From the NCBI RefSeq assembly GCF_002355395.1, contig NZ_AP017315.1:1922001-1986000 (forward strand): a stretch of DNA of 64,000 nt. Reading direction: 5' to 3'. The position numbers and the translations under genes are program-made. The first letter of the stretch is position 1; every line of letters begins with the position of its first letter. Of this stretch, positions 1-9,646 are shown one piece after another. Origin of the DNA: Microcella alkaliphila. Its GTDB lineage: Bacteria > Actinomycetota > Actinomycetes > Actinomycetales > Microbacteriaceae. The notes beneath the pieces were generated by a model that saw only the letters and a list, made by a program, of their open reading frames with translations, had not been told where the DNA came from and made no database searches.

Positions 1-1297
1 GCTCAGGCTGCCCCGCGGGCTTTTGGGTCCGCGCTCAGGCGCTGGATCGTGATGAACAGGTGCGCGGCGCTCACGAGCGTGACGTGGTGGTGCCACCCGG
101 GCCAGGTGCGTCCTTCGAAGTGGTCCAGGCCCAGGCCGTGCTTGAGTTCGCGGTAGTCGTGCTCGATGCGCCAGCGGATCTTCCCGAGCCGAACCAGCTC
201 CGCGATCGGCGTGTGGGCGGGGAGGGTGGACAGCCAGTAGTCGGTGGGCTCGTCCGCGTCGTCCGGCCATTCGGCGAGTAGCCAGCACTCGGGTAGCGAT
301 CCGTCGGGCTCGCGGGGCAGGTTCCGGTTCGCGGGGCGCACCCGCGTGGCGGTGAACCGGCTGGTCATCATGCCGCGTGATCCTTGCCGCCACGACACCT
401 GCTCGAACGCGTCGTCGCCGAGGGCTGCGATGAGGCTCTTCGCGCGGATCGGGTCACTGCGGTAGCTGGCCTGCACGGGTGGCCGCCCGCGTCCGCGGTA
501 GGGCGGCATCTCGAACACCGCGGCTTCGGGGTGCATGCTGGTGTCCGACTTCACCTGCACCACGTAAGGGATTCCGCGGTCGGTGAGCGCGGTGCGGAAG
601 TAGCCGATCTCGCCGTATCCGGCGTCGGCGCAGATCAGCGGCGGCAGCAGCCCCCAGCTGCGAAGCTCGTCGATCATCTCCAGCGCGAGCTCCCACTTCG
701 GTCGATGCCGCACCGCGTCGGGGATCTGCGCCTTCACCCGCCGCGCGACGACGAGGTCGGCGTGCTCGTTGGTGTCCGAGCAGGTGTCGTCCCACGATTC
801 GGGAAGGAACAGCCGCCAGTCCAACGGGCAAGACGCCGCATCGGTGACCGCGTGCACGGTGACACCGATCTGCACGTTCCCGACCTTTCCGAGCGTGCCC
901 GAGTACTGCCGCGCCACCCCAGGTGAGGCTGGGCCGTCCTTGACGAACCCGGTGTCATCGACAACCCACGCCTCCGGCGACAACAGCGACGCCGCCTTAC
1001 GGGCGAGCCGACGACGCACCGGCTCGACAGGCCACGGCGAGGAGGACACGAACTGCTGCAGCTGCTGATAATCGATGCCGAGCCGGTCGCCCATCGGCTG
1101 CATCGACTTCCGCCTGCCCTCCAGCATCAGGCCCTGCAGATACAGGCCACCCTTGGACCGCTGATCCTTCCGAGCCAGCGACGCGAACACCTCACCGACG
1201 AACTCGTCCAACTCGACCCGCACCCGCTCGATCTCATCCACCCGCACGCCGCGAGGTTAACAGTCACCACGACCATTAACAAGGACCTAACCAAGTA
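1..1297 (-). mobile_element. IS701-family insertion sequence, right part (left end outside window)
   Basis: The window opens inside this element. It holds one transposase gene and about 50 bases beyond the transposase start, where a TTAA-rich stretch (about 1255-1297) precedes an open helicase reading frame with no start codon of its own. The exact end is not resolved because the other terminal repeat lies before position 1. The element has cut off the 5' part of the helicase gene that follows. Confidence 0.75.
3..1247 (-). CDS. IS701-family DDE transposase
   Basis: This 414-residue protein is a complete transposase of the IS701 family, whose members cut and join DNA with a DDE metal site. 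An N-terminal helical DNA-binding part leads to the VVDDTGF motif (first acidic residue near 97-98), a conserved SPGVARQYSGTLGKVGN block near 108-124, ICADAGYGE (second Asp near 208), and an RIEHDYRELKHGLG block near the C terminus that supplies the glutamate and the YREL-type signature. The length is normal and I see no frameshift, so it may be active. It reads away from the interrupted helicase on its right. Confidence 0.9.
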   Translation of the reverse strand: MRVDEIERVRVELDEFVGEVFASLARKDQRSKGGLYLQGLMLEGRRKSMQPMGDRLGIDYQQLQQFVSSSPWPVEPVRRRLARKAASLLSPEAWVVDDTGFVKDGPASPGVARQYSGTLGKVGNVQIGVTVHAVTDAASCPLDWRLFLPESWDDTCSDTNEHADLVVARRVKAQIPDAVRHRPKWELALEMIDELRSWGLLPPLICADAGYGEIGYFRTALTDRGIPYVVQVKSDTSMHPEAAVFEMPPYRGRGRPPVQASYRSDPIRAKSLIAALGDDAFEQVSWRQGSRGMMTSRFTATRVRPANRNLPREPDGSLPECWLLAEWPDDADEPTDYWLSTLPAHTPIAELVRLGKIRWRIEHDYRELKHGLGLDHFEGRTWPGWHHHVTLVSAAHLFITIQRLSADPKARGAA

Positions 1298-2959
<1,662 letters not shown>

Positions 2960-2989
2960 CCACCTGCCCGCCTGACCGAGAGAAACCGA

Positions 2990-4768
2990 ATGTCGTTCCA
3001 GACCCCCCGCAGCATCGAGGAGATGCTTACCGCCATCCACAAGCGTGAGTACCTGATGCCGGCGATCCAGCGTGAGTTCGTATGGGGTGCCGATCAGATC
3101 ACCAAGCTCGTCGATAGCCTCATGCGTGGGTACCCGGTCGGGTCGTTCCTGTTGTGGGACGTGAAGCCTGAGACGGCACAGTCGTACACGTTCTACGAGT
3201 TCCTGACGAACTATCACGAGCGCGACAACCCCTACGCGGACAAGGCGACTGTCCCCTCCGGGAGCGGAACGACGGCAGTACTCGATGGGCAGCAGCGGCT
3301 CACCTCGCTGAACATCGCGCTGTACGGTAGCTTCGCGGAGAAGAAGAAGTACGCGTGGTGGAACAGCGCGGACGCGTTCCCCGTCAAGCGCCTCTACCTC
3401 AACCTCATCGACGAGCCCGACGATGAGGAACTCGGCACGAAGTACGACCTTCGGTTCCTCACCGACCGGGAGGCGGCCCCGGCGGACGGCGAGGCTGACA
3501 AGTGGTTCCGGGTCGGAGCGGTCCTCGATCTGGCCAACACTGGACCTGCGATCATGCGGGAGCTGGAGCAACGCGGCATCGCCGTATCGGCTGACGCGTT
3601 TCAGCGGCTCTATGACCTGTACGAGGCGGTGCGGGTGCTCAAGCCGATGAACTATTTCCTGGTGACCGATCAGGACGCCGACAAGGTGCTTGAAATCTTC
3701 GTCCGCGTCAACAGCGGCGGCACCACGCTCTCCTACTCTGACCTGCTTCTGTCGATGGCGACGAACCAGTGGCAAGAGCTGGATGCGCGGGAGGAGGTCC
3801 GCTCGCTCGTCTCCGAGATCAACAGCAACGCCGGGCGACAGTTCTCGTTCTCCAAGGATGTGGTGCTGAAGACCGCGTTGACGATCGCCGACGTGGACGT
3901 GCGGTTCAAGGTCACCAACTTCACCCAGGGGAACATGGCCAAGGTGGAGGCCGCGTGGCCGCAGATCAAGGGAGCCTTGCTCCGTGCTGCGACGCTGCTT
4001 CAGCAGTTCGGGTACAACGAACGCAACCTTACTGCGAACAGCGTGATCGTCCCGGTCGCGCACTACCTGCACTTGCGGGGTGCGGGCGACTCCTACCTCG
4101 ACTCCACCGCGGACGCGGCCGACAGGCTTGCCCTTCAACGATGGGTGACCCGTTCGCTCGTCAAGCGCGGTATCTGGGGGTCGGGACTCGACACGCTCCT
4201 CACCCGCATCCGCGATGTCCTCCGCACCAACTCGACGAACGGCTTCCCGGTCGCGGCGGTCGAGGAGGCGATGGCGGCCGTCGGCAAGAGCCTCGCGTTC
4301 GACAACGCCGAGATCGACGAACTGCTCAACCTCAAGTACGCCGGCCAGCGGACGTTCTCAGTGCTGTCCGTGCTGTACCCCGGGCTGGACCTGAGCAAGA
4401 AGTTCCACGAGGATCACATCTTCCCCAAGTCACGGTTCACCAAGAAGAAGCTCCTCGACGCCGGGATTCCGCTCGACAGCATCGACGACTACCTCGCGGC
4501 CGTGAACCTCCTGCCGAACCTCCAGTTGCTCGCTGGGACTGCCAACATCGAGAAGCAGGACAGCCTACCTGCGGAGTGGATCGACACCGCCTTCCCGAGC
4601 GACGACAAGCGCGCCACCTACCTCGCCGAGAACGACCTCGACGGCCTTCCGCTCGACCTGGCCGACTTCACGCGGTTCTTCGAGGAGCGCAAGCAGCGAA
4701 TCCGGACCCGCCTACTCGCCGCTCTGGGAACAACACCGGGCGCACCGGAGGACGCGGTTCTCTCGTAG
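2990..4768 (+). CDS. DUF262/DUF1524-type (GmrSD-like) HNH nuclease
   Basis: The 592-residue protein starts with a DUF262 domain: IQREFVWGADQITKLVDSL, then YPVGSFLLWDV, then the LDGQQRLTSL motif near residues 100-110, which is the ParB-like NTP-using signature of GmrS. The C-terminal third carries an HNH site (FHEDHIFPKSRF near 478-490) followed by an NLLPNLQLL...N..K block, as in DUF1524/GmrD. Family members cleave modified (for example glucosylated hydroxymethylcytosine) phage DNA as type IV restriction enzymes. It probably formed an operon with the truncated helicase upstream, so its own expression may now depend on readthrough from the IS701 side. It meets the dcm remnant tail to tail. Confidence 0.85.
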   Translation: MSFQTPRSIEEMLTAIHKREYLMPAIQREFVWGADQITKLVDSLMRGYPVGSFLLWDVKPETAQSYTFYEFLTNYHERDNPYADKATVPSGSGTTAVLDGQQRLTSLNIALYGSFAEKKKYAWWNSADAFPVKRLYLNLIDEPDDEELGTKYDLRFLTDREAAPADGEADKWFRVGAVLDLANTGPAIMRELEQRGIAVSADAFQRLYDLYEAVRVLKPMNYFLVTDQDADKVLEIFVRVNSGGTTLSYSDLLLSMATNQWQELDAREEVRSLVSEINSNAGRQFSFSKDVVLKTALTIADVDVRFKVTNFTQGNMAKVEAAWPQIKGALLRAATLLQQFGYNERNLTANSVIVPVAHYLHLRGAGDSYLDSTADAADRLALQRWVTRSLVKRGIWGSGLDTLLTRIRDVLRTNSTNGFPVAAVEEAMAAVGKSLAFDNAEIDELLNLKYAGQRTFSVLSVLYPGLDLSKKFHEDHIFPKSRFTKKKLLDAGIPLDSIDDYLAAVNLLPNLQLLAGTANIEKQDSLPAEWIDTAFPSDDKRATYLAENDLDGLPLDLADFTRFFEERKQRIRTRLLAALGTTPGAPEDAVLS

Positions 4769-4775
4769 CCTACGT

Positions 4776-5053
4776 TCACGCGGCGAGCAGCGACAGTGCG
4801 GACACGGCTGAAGAGGTAGCACTCCGTTGCCAAGCGCGGTGATCTGCTGGTTCTGCGTCAGGTCGTCGCTGTCCGTGACCCATCCAGTCGGCAGTCCCAT
4901 GAACCATTCAACGAATCCTGGTGCTGGGCGGGGCCCGTCGGCACCGTTCAGGAGCGCTGGCGCCGGCGCGGGCCGTCCGGTGATGTGTTCCCATCGGGCG
5001 ATCGCCTCGGCGTAGCGTCCCCAGCGCTGAACAGTCCGTCGATCAGGGACCAC
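4776..5053 (-). pseudogene. C-terminal remnant of a DNA cytosine-5 methyltransferase
   Basis: Read on the minus strand, this fragment gives WGRYAEAIARWEHITGRPAP, PGFVEWFMGLPTGWVTD, and TQNQQITALGNGVLPLQ, the target-recognition tail and final motif (GNGVxPxQ) of actinobacterial Dcm-like C5 methyltransferases. The catalytic PCQ and ENV motifs are absent. After LPLQ the frame shifts: the other frame gives VSALSLLAA and a stop at 4778-4776, which fits the usual end of the family, so one base appears lost near 4808. The 5' end joins directly to a dprA remnant, which indicates a deletion. Not functional. Confidence 0.8.
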
Positions 5054-5499
5054 ACCCGATGTCGAGTCGGAACGGCCCCGGGCGGAACCTCGCTTACGAG
5101 AAGGCCGACATCAGCGATGCGATCGAGTAGGTCGCGATGGCCGACAGGGTACGGGCGATCAACTCCGTTGGCGAGGATTGCGATCGTGTCGCCACCTGCG
5201 GCGAGTGCGGCCTGGTGCGACGCGACTTCGATCCCGTAGGCACCTCCCGCAACGACAACTCGTTTGTCGGTGGCAACGGAACTGGCGAGCTCCCGGGCTA
5301 CATGCTCTCCGTAGGAGGTGCATGCCCGAGCGCCGGTGATGGTGACGAGATCGCTCATCGGACGCGACAGGAAGGATGACGCACCGCGGGTCCACAGCAC
5401 GTAGGGGCGGCTTCAACAAGATCGTCGACTGCGGTGGGCCAGTCGCTATCGCTTGGGATGAGCGCTCGAACGCCTGATTGCTGCACCTGGTCGATACGC
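5054..5499 (-). pseudogene. dprA-like gene, middle fragment (3' of the IS21 insertion)
   Basis: The fragment encodes a Rossmann-like DprA/Smf core: RIDQVQQSGVRALIPSDSDW, then after a frame change YVLWTRG, VTITGARACTSYGEHVA, VVVAGGAYGIEVASHQAAL, ILANGVDRPYPVGHRDLLDR and SEVPPGAVPTRHR. The change of frame near 5405-5410 needs one extra C in a run of Cs to restore VEAAPYVLW. After PTRHR the conserved RNRLIA part of DprA is missing and methyltransferase sequence starts. DprA loads RecA on single-stranded DNA; extra dprA-like genes are common in defence islands, and this copy is clearly dead. Its first part is at 7841-8071. Confidence 0.85.
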
Positions 5500-5547
5500 T
5501 GACGGCGCTCACTGAAATTCCTCACTTCTGCTCATCGAAATTCCCCA
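5500..5547. repeat. IS21 left terminal inverted repeat
   Basis: The 48 bases here are the reverse complement, with about eleven mismatches, of 7793-7840. The outermost 12 bases match exactly. IS21-family elements carry multiple transposase-binding repeats at each end; the motif GGGGAA/TTCC occurs twice within each end here. Confidence 0.9.
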
Positions 5548-5636
5548 CCCTGGGTCGCTCCGCCACATGAGGCGGGCCTCCCTCGATGCTGGTGGTCTCT
5601 AACCACACACCAGCTTCCGGGGGAGGCCCTCTTCTC

Positions 5637-6965
5637 ATGCTTTCAGAGAGGAGCAGCGTGGACATCCACGCTCTGAAACGGCAGGGGATGACGATCAGTG
5701 AGATCGCCCGCCGCACTAACCATGACCGCAAGACGATCCGTTCCTACCTGAACGGAGACCGCGCCCCGGGAGTCCGTCAGCGCGCGGCCCCAGACGAGTT
5801 CGACGGGTTCGTGGACTACGTCACCGCGAGGCTGACCGAGGACCCGCACCTCTGGGCCGCGACGCTGCTCGACGAGCTACGACCACTCGGCTTCGAGGGT
5901 TCGTATCCGACGTTGACGCGGCAGATCCGCGCCCGTGGCCTGCGTCCCGCGTGCACGGCCTGCGCGCATGTCACGAAGCGTCCGAACGCGGTCATCGAGC
6001 ACCCGCCCGGGGAGGAGACCCAGTTCGACTGGCTCGAGCTACCCGACCCGCCCGCGCACTGGGGGTTCCCGACCAAGCGCGCGTACCTCCTCGTCGGATC
6101 TCTGGCGCACTCAGGGGTCTGGCGAGGCGTGATCTCCCCGTCGATGGATATCCCGCACCTGCTTGCCGCGATGACGACCCTGCTCGCCCTGCTGGGCGGG
6201 CTGACCCGGGTCTGGCGGTTCGATCGGATGGCGACCGTGCTGCACCCTGTCACTGGAGACCTCACCCCGATGTTCGCGGGGTTCGCGAAGCACCACGGCG
6301 TCCAGCCGGTGGTCTGCCGGCCGCGGTCGGGGAATCGGAAGGGCGTGGTCGAGAAGAACAACCACACCGCCGCGCAACGGTGGTGGCGGAACCTCCCCGA
6401 CGAGCTCACCCTCGAACAAGCACAGGCGTCCGTGGAGACGTTCGCCGCCGGGCAGGACGCCCGCAAGCGGGAGGGCGAGCACGGAACCACGACAGCAGCC
6501 GCCATGTTCGCCGACGAGCGGCTGCGGCCGTTGCCGCCGGTGGTGTTCCCTGTGATCGTGACCGAGGAGCGGACTGCGACCCGGCAGGCGCTGATCGACT
6601 GGCGCGGGAACCGCTACTCCGTCCCGCCCGAGCTCGCCGCCGCGAAAGTCGTCGTCCAGCAGCGGCTCGGCGCCGCGACCATCGACATCGCCACCGTCTC
6701 CGGGACGGTCGTCGCCCGACACGCCGTCGCGCAGCCCGGGCTCGGGGTCACGATCCGCGACGGCGGGCACGTCACCGCGCTCGAAGCGATCGCTCTCGCG
6801 TCAGCGCCACCGGGGCGCCCGCACCGCCGCAAGGAACGCATCCCACCCGGCGCGGCCGCGCTGCGGGCGGCGCAGGTGCTGACCGGCACCGCCGCACCCA
6901 CCACGACCGTGATCAGCCTGGCCGCTTACGAGCAGGCCGCGAAGAACAGGAACACCCTCCGATGA
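5637..6965 (+). CDS. istA: IS21-family transposase IstA
   Basis: IstA is the DDE transposase of IS21 elements. From the ATG at 5637 it is 442 residues long; an in-frame ATG at 5586 is possible but the sequence before 5637 is not typical. It begins with a helix-turn-helix (VDIHALKRQGMTISEIARRT, then NHDRKTIRSYL), then the integrase core: QFDWLELPD (first Asp), VWRFDRMATV (second Asp) and RKGVVEKNNHTAAQRWW (Glu). A C-terminal Mu-transposase-like part has the NRYSVPPE motif. It overlaps istB by 4 bases (ATGA), indicating translational coupling. Confidence 0.93.
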   Translation: MLSERSSVDIHALKRQGMTISEIARRTNHDRKTIRSYLNGDRAPGVRQRAAPDEFDGFVDYVTARLTEDPHLWAATLLDELRPLGFEGSYPTLTRQIRARGLRPACTACAHVTKRPNAVIEHPPGEETQFDWLELPDPPAHWGFPTKRAYLLVGSLAHSGVWRGVISPSMDIPHLLAAMTTLLALLGGLTRVWRFDRMATVLHPVTGDLTPMFAGFAKHHGVQPVVCRPRSGNRKGVVEKNNHTAAQRWWRNLPDELTLEQAQASVETFAAGQDARKREGEHGTTTAAAMFADERLRPLPPVVFPVIVTEERTATRQALIDWRGNRYSVPPELAAAKVVVQQRLGAATIDIATVSGTVVARHAVAQPGLGVTIRDGGHVTALEAIALASAPPGRPHRRKERIPPGAAALRAAQVLTGTAAPTTTVISLAAYEQAAKNRNTLR

Positions 6966-7777
6966 CCACCACCACGACCACCTCGAAGACCGCAGCGTCC
7001 GTCTATCAGCAGCTCCGCAACCATCTCACCGACCTGAAACTCGCCGACGCCGCCGACGCCCTCCCGAAGGTCCTCGACCAGGCGCAGGCCGAGGGTTGGA
7101 CCCTCACCCACGCCCTGGAACAGCTCCTGCAGATCGAGGTCACCGCGACCGACGCCCGCCGCCTCGCCGGCAGGTTCCGGTTCGCGAACCTCCCCACCGG
7201 CACCACCCTCGACGACTTCGACCTAGATTCCGCCAGCGGCATCGACCGCTCGCTGCTGGCCGAACTGGCCACCTGCCGGTTCCTCGACACCGCGACCAAC
7301 GTGCTGCTGATCGGCCCACCCGGAGTCGGGAAGACACACATCGCAACCGGACTCGGGCATGCCGCGGTGAACGCCGGCTACCGGGTCTACTTCACCTCCG
7401 CCGCCGACCTCGCCGCCCGCTGCCACCGCGCCGCGATCGAAGGGAAATGGGCGACGATGATGCGGTTCTTCACCGGCCCCACCCTGCTCATCATCGACGA
7501 GCTCGGCTACCTCCCCCTGCCCGGCGAAGCCGCGTCCGCACTGTTCCAGGTCATCAACCAGCGCTACCTGAAGACCTCGATCGTGATCACCACGAACCGG
7601 CCCGTCGGCGCCTGGGGCGAGATCCTCGGCGACACCACCGTCGCCGCCGCCATGCTCGACCGGCTGCTACACCGCTCCGTCGTCGTCACCCTCGACGGCG
7701 CCTCCTACCGGCTCCGCAACCACCACGCCGCAGCCGACGAACTCCGCCGCGCCACCACCGGCACAAACCTGCGCTAA
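6962..7777 (+). CDS. istB: IS21-family helper ATPase IstB
   Basis: IstB is the AAA+ ATPase that helps IstA choose and deform target DNA. The 271-residue protein has an N-terminal helical domain (LRNHLTDLKLADAADALPKV), the Walker A motif LIGPPGVGKTHIA near residues 115-128, Walker B LLIIDELGYLPL near 176-187, and a VITTNRPVGAWGEIL sensor region. Its ATG overlaps the istA stop. No defect is visible. Confidence 0.94.
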   Translation: MTTTTTTSKTAASVYQQLRNHLTDLKLADAADALPKVLDQAQAEGWTLTHALEQLLQIEVTATDARRLAGRFRFANLPTGTTLDDFDLDSASGIDRSLLAELATCRFLDTATNVLLIGPPGVGKTHIATGLGHAAVNAGYRVYFTSAADLAARCHRAAIEGKWATMMRFFTGPTLLIIDELGYLPLPGEAASALFQVINQRYLKTSIVITTNRPVGAWGEILGDTTVAAAMLDRLLHRSVVVTLDGASYRLRNHHAAADELRRATTGTNLR

Positions 7778-7792
7778 CCTACCCACGCGACC

Positions 7793-7840
7793 TGGGGAAT
7801 ATCGACGAGCAACTCTGGGGAAATTCGCTGAGCGCCGTCA
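7793..7840. repeat. IS21 right terminal inverted repeat
   Basis: This is the partner of the repeat at 5500-5547 and ends GAGCGCCGTCA. It lies 15 bases after the istB stop. The target duplication ACGC follows at 7841-7844. Confidence 0.9.
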
Positions 7841-8071
7841 ACGCGCGGCCAGTTCATTCGCACCTGGCACACTGAGGTGGTCGCGCCAGACCTGCGCGTC
7901 CACGGGGCTCAGCCCCACCACCGCACCGACACGCTCAGCGAGCCAAAGCGTCTCGACTGCTCCCAGCCTGGACAGGATGCGACCTGTGACCGGGTCATTG
8001 GGCTCGACCAGCATGGACAGCACCAGCCTCGCGGTCCGCTCGTCGCTCGCGACATCACTCAAGCTGGCCAT
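7841..8071 (-). pseudogene. dprA-like gene, N-terminal fragment (5' of the IS21 insertion)
   Basis: From ATG 8071 this piece encodes ERTARLVLSMLVEPNDPVTG, then LGAVETLWLAER and VWRDHLSVPGANELAAR, the helical N-terminal region of DprA/Smf proteins. The IS21 element interrupts it after ELAAR and the frame continues at 5499. The original gene was read on the minus strand, convergent with the DUF262 gene, with the membrane-protein gene of the TIR operon ending 67 bases upstream, so it may once have been the last gene of that operon. No function is expected. Confidence 0.85.
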
Positions 8072-8137
8072 CGTCGGTTCCTCTCGGCGTTTCGCTTACC
8101 GACGAGGTACACACGGTCGGCCCCGGTTGGGCCGCAG

Positions 8138-8659
8138 CTAGGAGAGGACGGCGCGGATATAGATGCCGACTCCTATGAGCAAGAGCGCGCCGTAGAAGGG
8201 AAGAATCGACCACGAAGACCAAACGCTCCAGGTCGGGACCCACCGGCCAAGAACAGTCTTGGCTCGCTCACGCCATCCGGCCGACGCCGGTATCGGATCG
8301 TCAGCCTCGGATGGGTCGAGTGAGAACTGCGGGACGGCCCGCGTGCCCCGTGCAACCGTGTCGTACAGACGGCGGTAGGCGCGTTCTTGTCGCAAGTAGT
8401 TGGCGTCGAGGAACATGAAGAGCACGACCGCGGCAAGTCCGAGCAAAGTTACCGCCCGGGAGTGCTGGATCAGTGCAAATCCATAGGTGGCCGTCGCAAC
8501 TGGTAGCAGCCACCCCTTCGCGCTTGATGACGCAGCGGACATGCGAGTGACGACGGCCTGGATGAAGTCCAGGTGCTTCCGCCGATCTTCTTCAGAGGGT
8601 GTGCTCGAAGTGCTTAACTGCTGCTCGCCTTCCGACACTCGACTCTCAGCGCCTCCCAT
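8138..8659 (-). CDS. Small three-helix membrane protein of TIR/HIT operon, likely effector
   Basis: From the ATG at 8659, chosen because AGGAGAAGG lies 7 bases before it, the protein has 173 residues. A soluble N-terminal part contains KHLDFIQAVVTRM (residues 29-40), followed by three hydrophobic segments near 49-64, 70-88 and 150-168 and a cytosolic linker with QERAYRRLYDTVARG. From memory, proteins with this LDFIQxVITRM...KGW start are small membrane proteins that recur beside TIR-type genes, which suggests a membrane-damaging or channel effector; that role is inference. Its start lies inside the HIT gene (46-base overlap), so the two are probably translated together. A longer form from 8704 is possible. 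Confidence 0.7.
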   Translation of the reverse strand: MGGAESRVSEGEQQLSTSSTPSEEDRRKHLDFIQAVVTRMSAASSSAKGWLLPVATATYGFALIQHSRAVTLLGLAAVVLFMFLDANYLRQERAYRRLYDTVARGTRAVPQFSLDPSEADDPIPASAGWRERAKTVLGRWVPTWSVWSSWSILPFYGALLLIGVGIYIRAVLS

Positions 8660-9060
8660 GCGTCGTCCTTCTCCTCCTCGCTGTAGTTGCTTTCGGGCGG
8701 CCATATGTGCCCGATGGGGTCGCCCTCCCAGCGAGGCACAAGATGAATGTGCAGGTGGAAGACAGTCTGGCTCGCCGCACTGCCATTGGACTGGATGACA
8801 TTGAGCCCATCGGGATTGACTCCACGTCTGACCGCTGCCGCGAGCCGGGTTGTTGCGCCAGCGAGCTGTTCTGCCGTACCTCGGTCAAGCGACCAGATGT
8901 CGGGGACGTGGACGCGAGGGATGACAAGGGTGTGTCCGAGGGTTGCCGGGTTGTGTGGGAAGAACGCGACGACATGCTGATCGCGATAGACCTCACGGGC
9001 ATCGGGGTCGTCTCTCTGGACGATCTCGCAGAAGGGGCACTCAGGATCGCTTGTAGGCAT
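8614..9060 (-). CDS. HIT-family nucleotide hydrolase/transferase
   Basis: The 148-residue protein is a complete histidine-triad protein. It has an N-terminal zinc-type pair CPFC (residues 8-11), the substrate-binding stretch GHTLVIPRVHVPDIWSL, and the catalytic triad FHLHIHLVP with His 102, 104 and 106. HIT enzymes cleave nucleoside phosphoramidates, dinucleoside polyphosphates or related nucleotide conjugates. Its position between a TIR-like gene and a membrane-protein gene, overlapping both (20 and 46 bases), suggests it processes or clears the nucleotide signal of this operon. It could instead be a housekeeping HIT enzyme caught in the locus, but the overlaps argue against that. Confidence 0.88.
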   Translation of the reverse strand: MPTSDPECPFCEIVQRDDPDAREVYRDQHVVAFFPHNPATLGHTLVIPRVHVPDIWSLDRGTAEQLAGATTRLAAAVRRGVNPDGLNVIQSNGSAASQTVFHLHIHLVPRWEGDPIGHIWPPESNYSEEEKDDAWEALRVECRKASSS

Positions 9061-9526
9061 TGTTGACCCAAGTAGTGATGTTCGCTTTGATGTCCGCGTA
9101 GACGGCCTGGCTGTTCGATCCGCTGGGGCTGTAGACCGACACGTAGTCGCCGACGGTGCCGCCGCCCTTGAGCGAGACCTTGCTTAACGGGTTCTCGCCG
9201 TATGAGTCGGTGTTGCCGTTGCGGTCGGCCAGCCCATGGATTCGGATGCCAACGAGCGGCTTGTGGTTGTCCCAGGCGTGGGCGATCTCGTGGCGCACCC
9301 ACGGGCGGCTGGCAGTCTGAGCGCCAATCAAGACTACGACCGCCGACTTGTAGGCCATCTGATCGGCGATCCACTTCTTGATAGCCGCGTCGCCCTTGCG
9401 CTTGACTTCCTCCCACTGCTGCGCGTTGAGGATGGGCTGTCCCTCCAACGCGCCCAGCTGGATGATCTGCTGCACCCGCCAAGCGTCGCGGTCATAGTGG
9501 AAGCTGTAGAAGACTGACTTGGCCAT
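9041..9526 (-). CDS. TIR-like domain protein (ThsB/DUF1863, MTH538 type)
   Basis: I start the gene at ATG 9526, preceded by GGGAGAG, giving 161 residues; the frame is open to 9577. The start VFYSFHYDRDAWRVQQI is the hallmark of the TIR-like DUF1863 family, which includes ThsB of the Thoeris defence system. A central VVVLIGAQTASRPWVRHEI block carries the conserved glutamate (E80) expected to act in NAD hydrolysis. ThsB-type enzymes make cyclic ADP-ribose-like messengers after phage infection. No ThsA (SIR2/SLOG) effector lies here; instead a HIT protein and a membrane protein follow with overlapping frames. I infer a TIR signal generator with a membrane effector. Confidence 0.82.
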   Translation of the reverse strand: MAKSVFYSFHYDRDAWRVQQIIQLGALEGQPILNAQQWEEVKRKGDAAIKKWIADQMAYKSAVVVLIGAQTASRPWVRHEIAHAWDNHKPLVGIRIHGLADRNGNTDSYGENPLSKVSLKGGGTVGDYVSVYSPSGSNSQAVYADIKANITTWVNNAYKRS

Positions 9527-9646
9527 GCTGGACTCTCCCGTCACCTGCGGTCGAGCCGCTCTCGTACCGTCATTCAAAGCCTACGGCGGACCACTGACAT
9601 TCGAACTTTGATGCGCCCTCGCGCGGAGCCAGACCACCACCCTGCT

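Larger units (their letters stand above)
5500..7840 (+). mobile_element. IS21-family insertion sequence, complete, inserted in dprA-like gene
   Basis: This 2341-bp element is bounded by 48-bp imperfect inverted repeats starting TGACGGCGCTCA and ending TGAGCGCCGTCA. It contains istA and istB with overlapping stop and start codons. The 4-bp sequence ACGC flanks it on both sides (5496-5499 and 7841-7844). Removing the element and one ACGC copy restores an uninterrupted dprA reading frame across the site (codons for ELAARIDQVQQ), which confirms both ends. Confidence 0.95.

Noticed and set aside
5395..5415. dprA frameshift as a sequencing error
   Set aside because: It cannot be excluded for a C-run, but the gene is broken independently by IS21 and by the dcm deletion, so pseudogene status does not depend on it.
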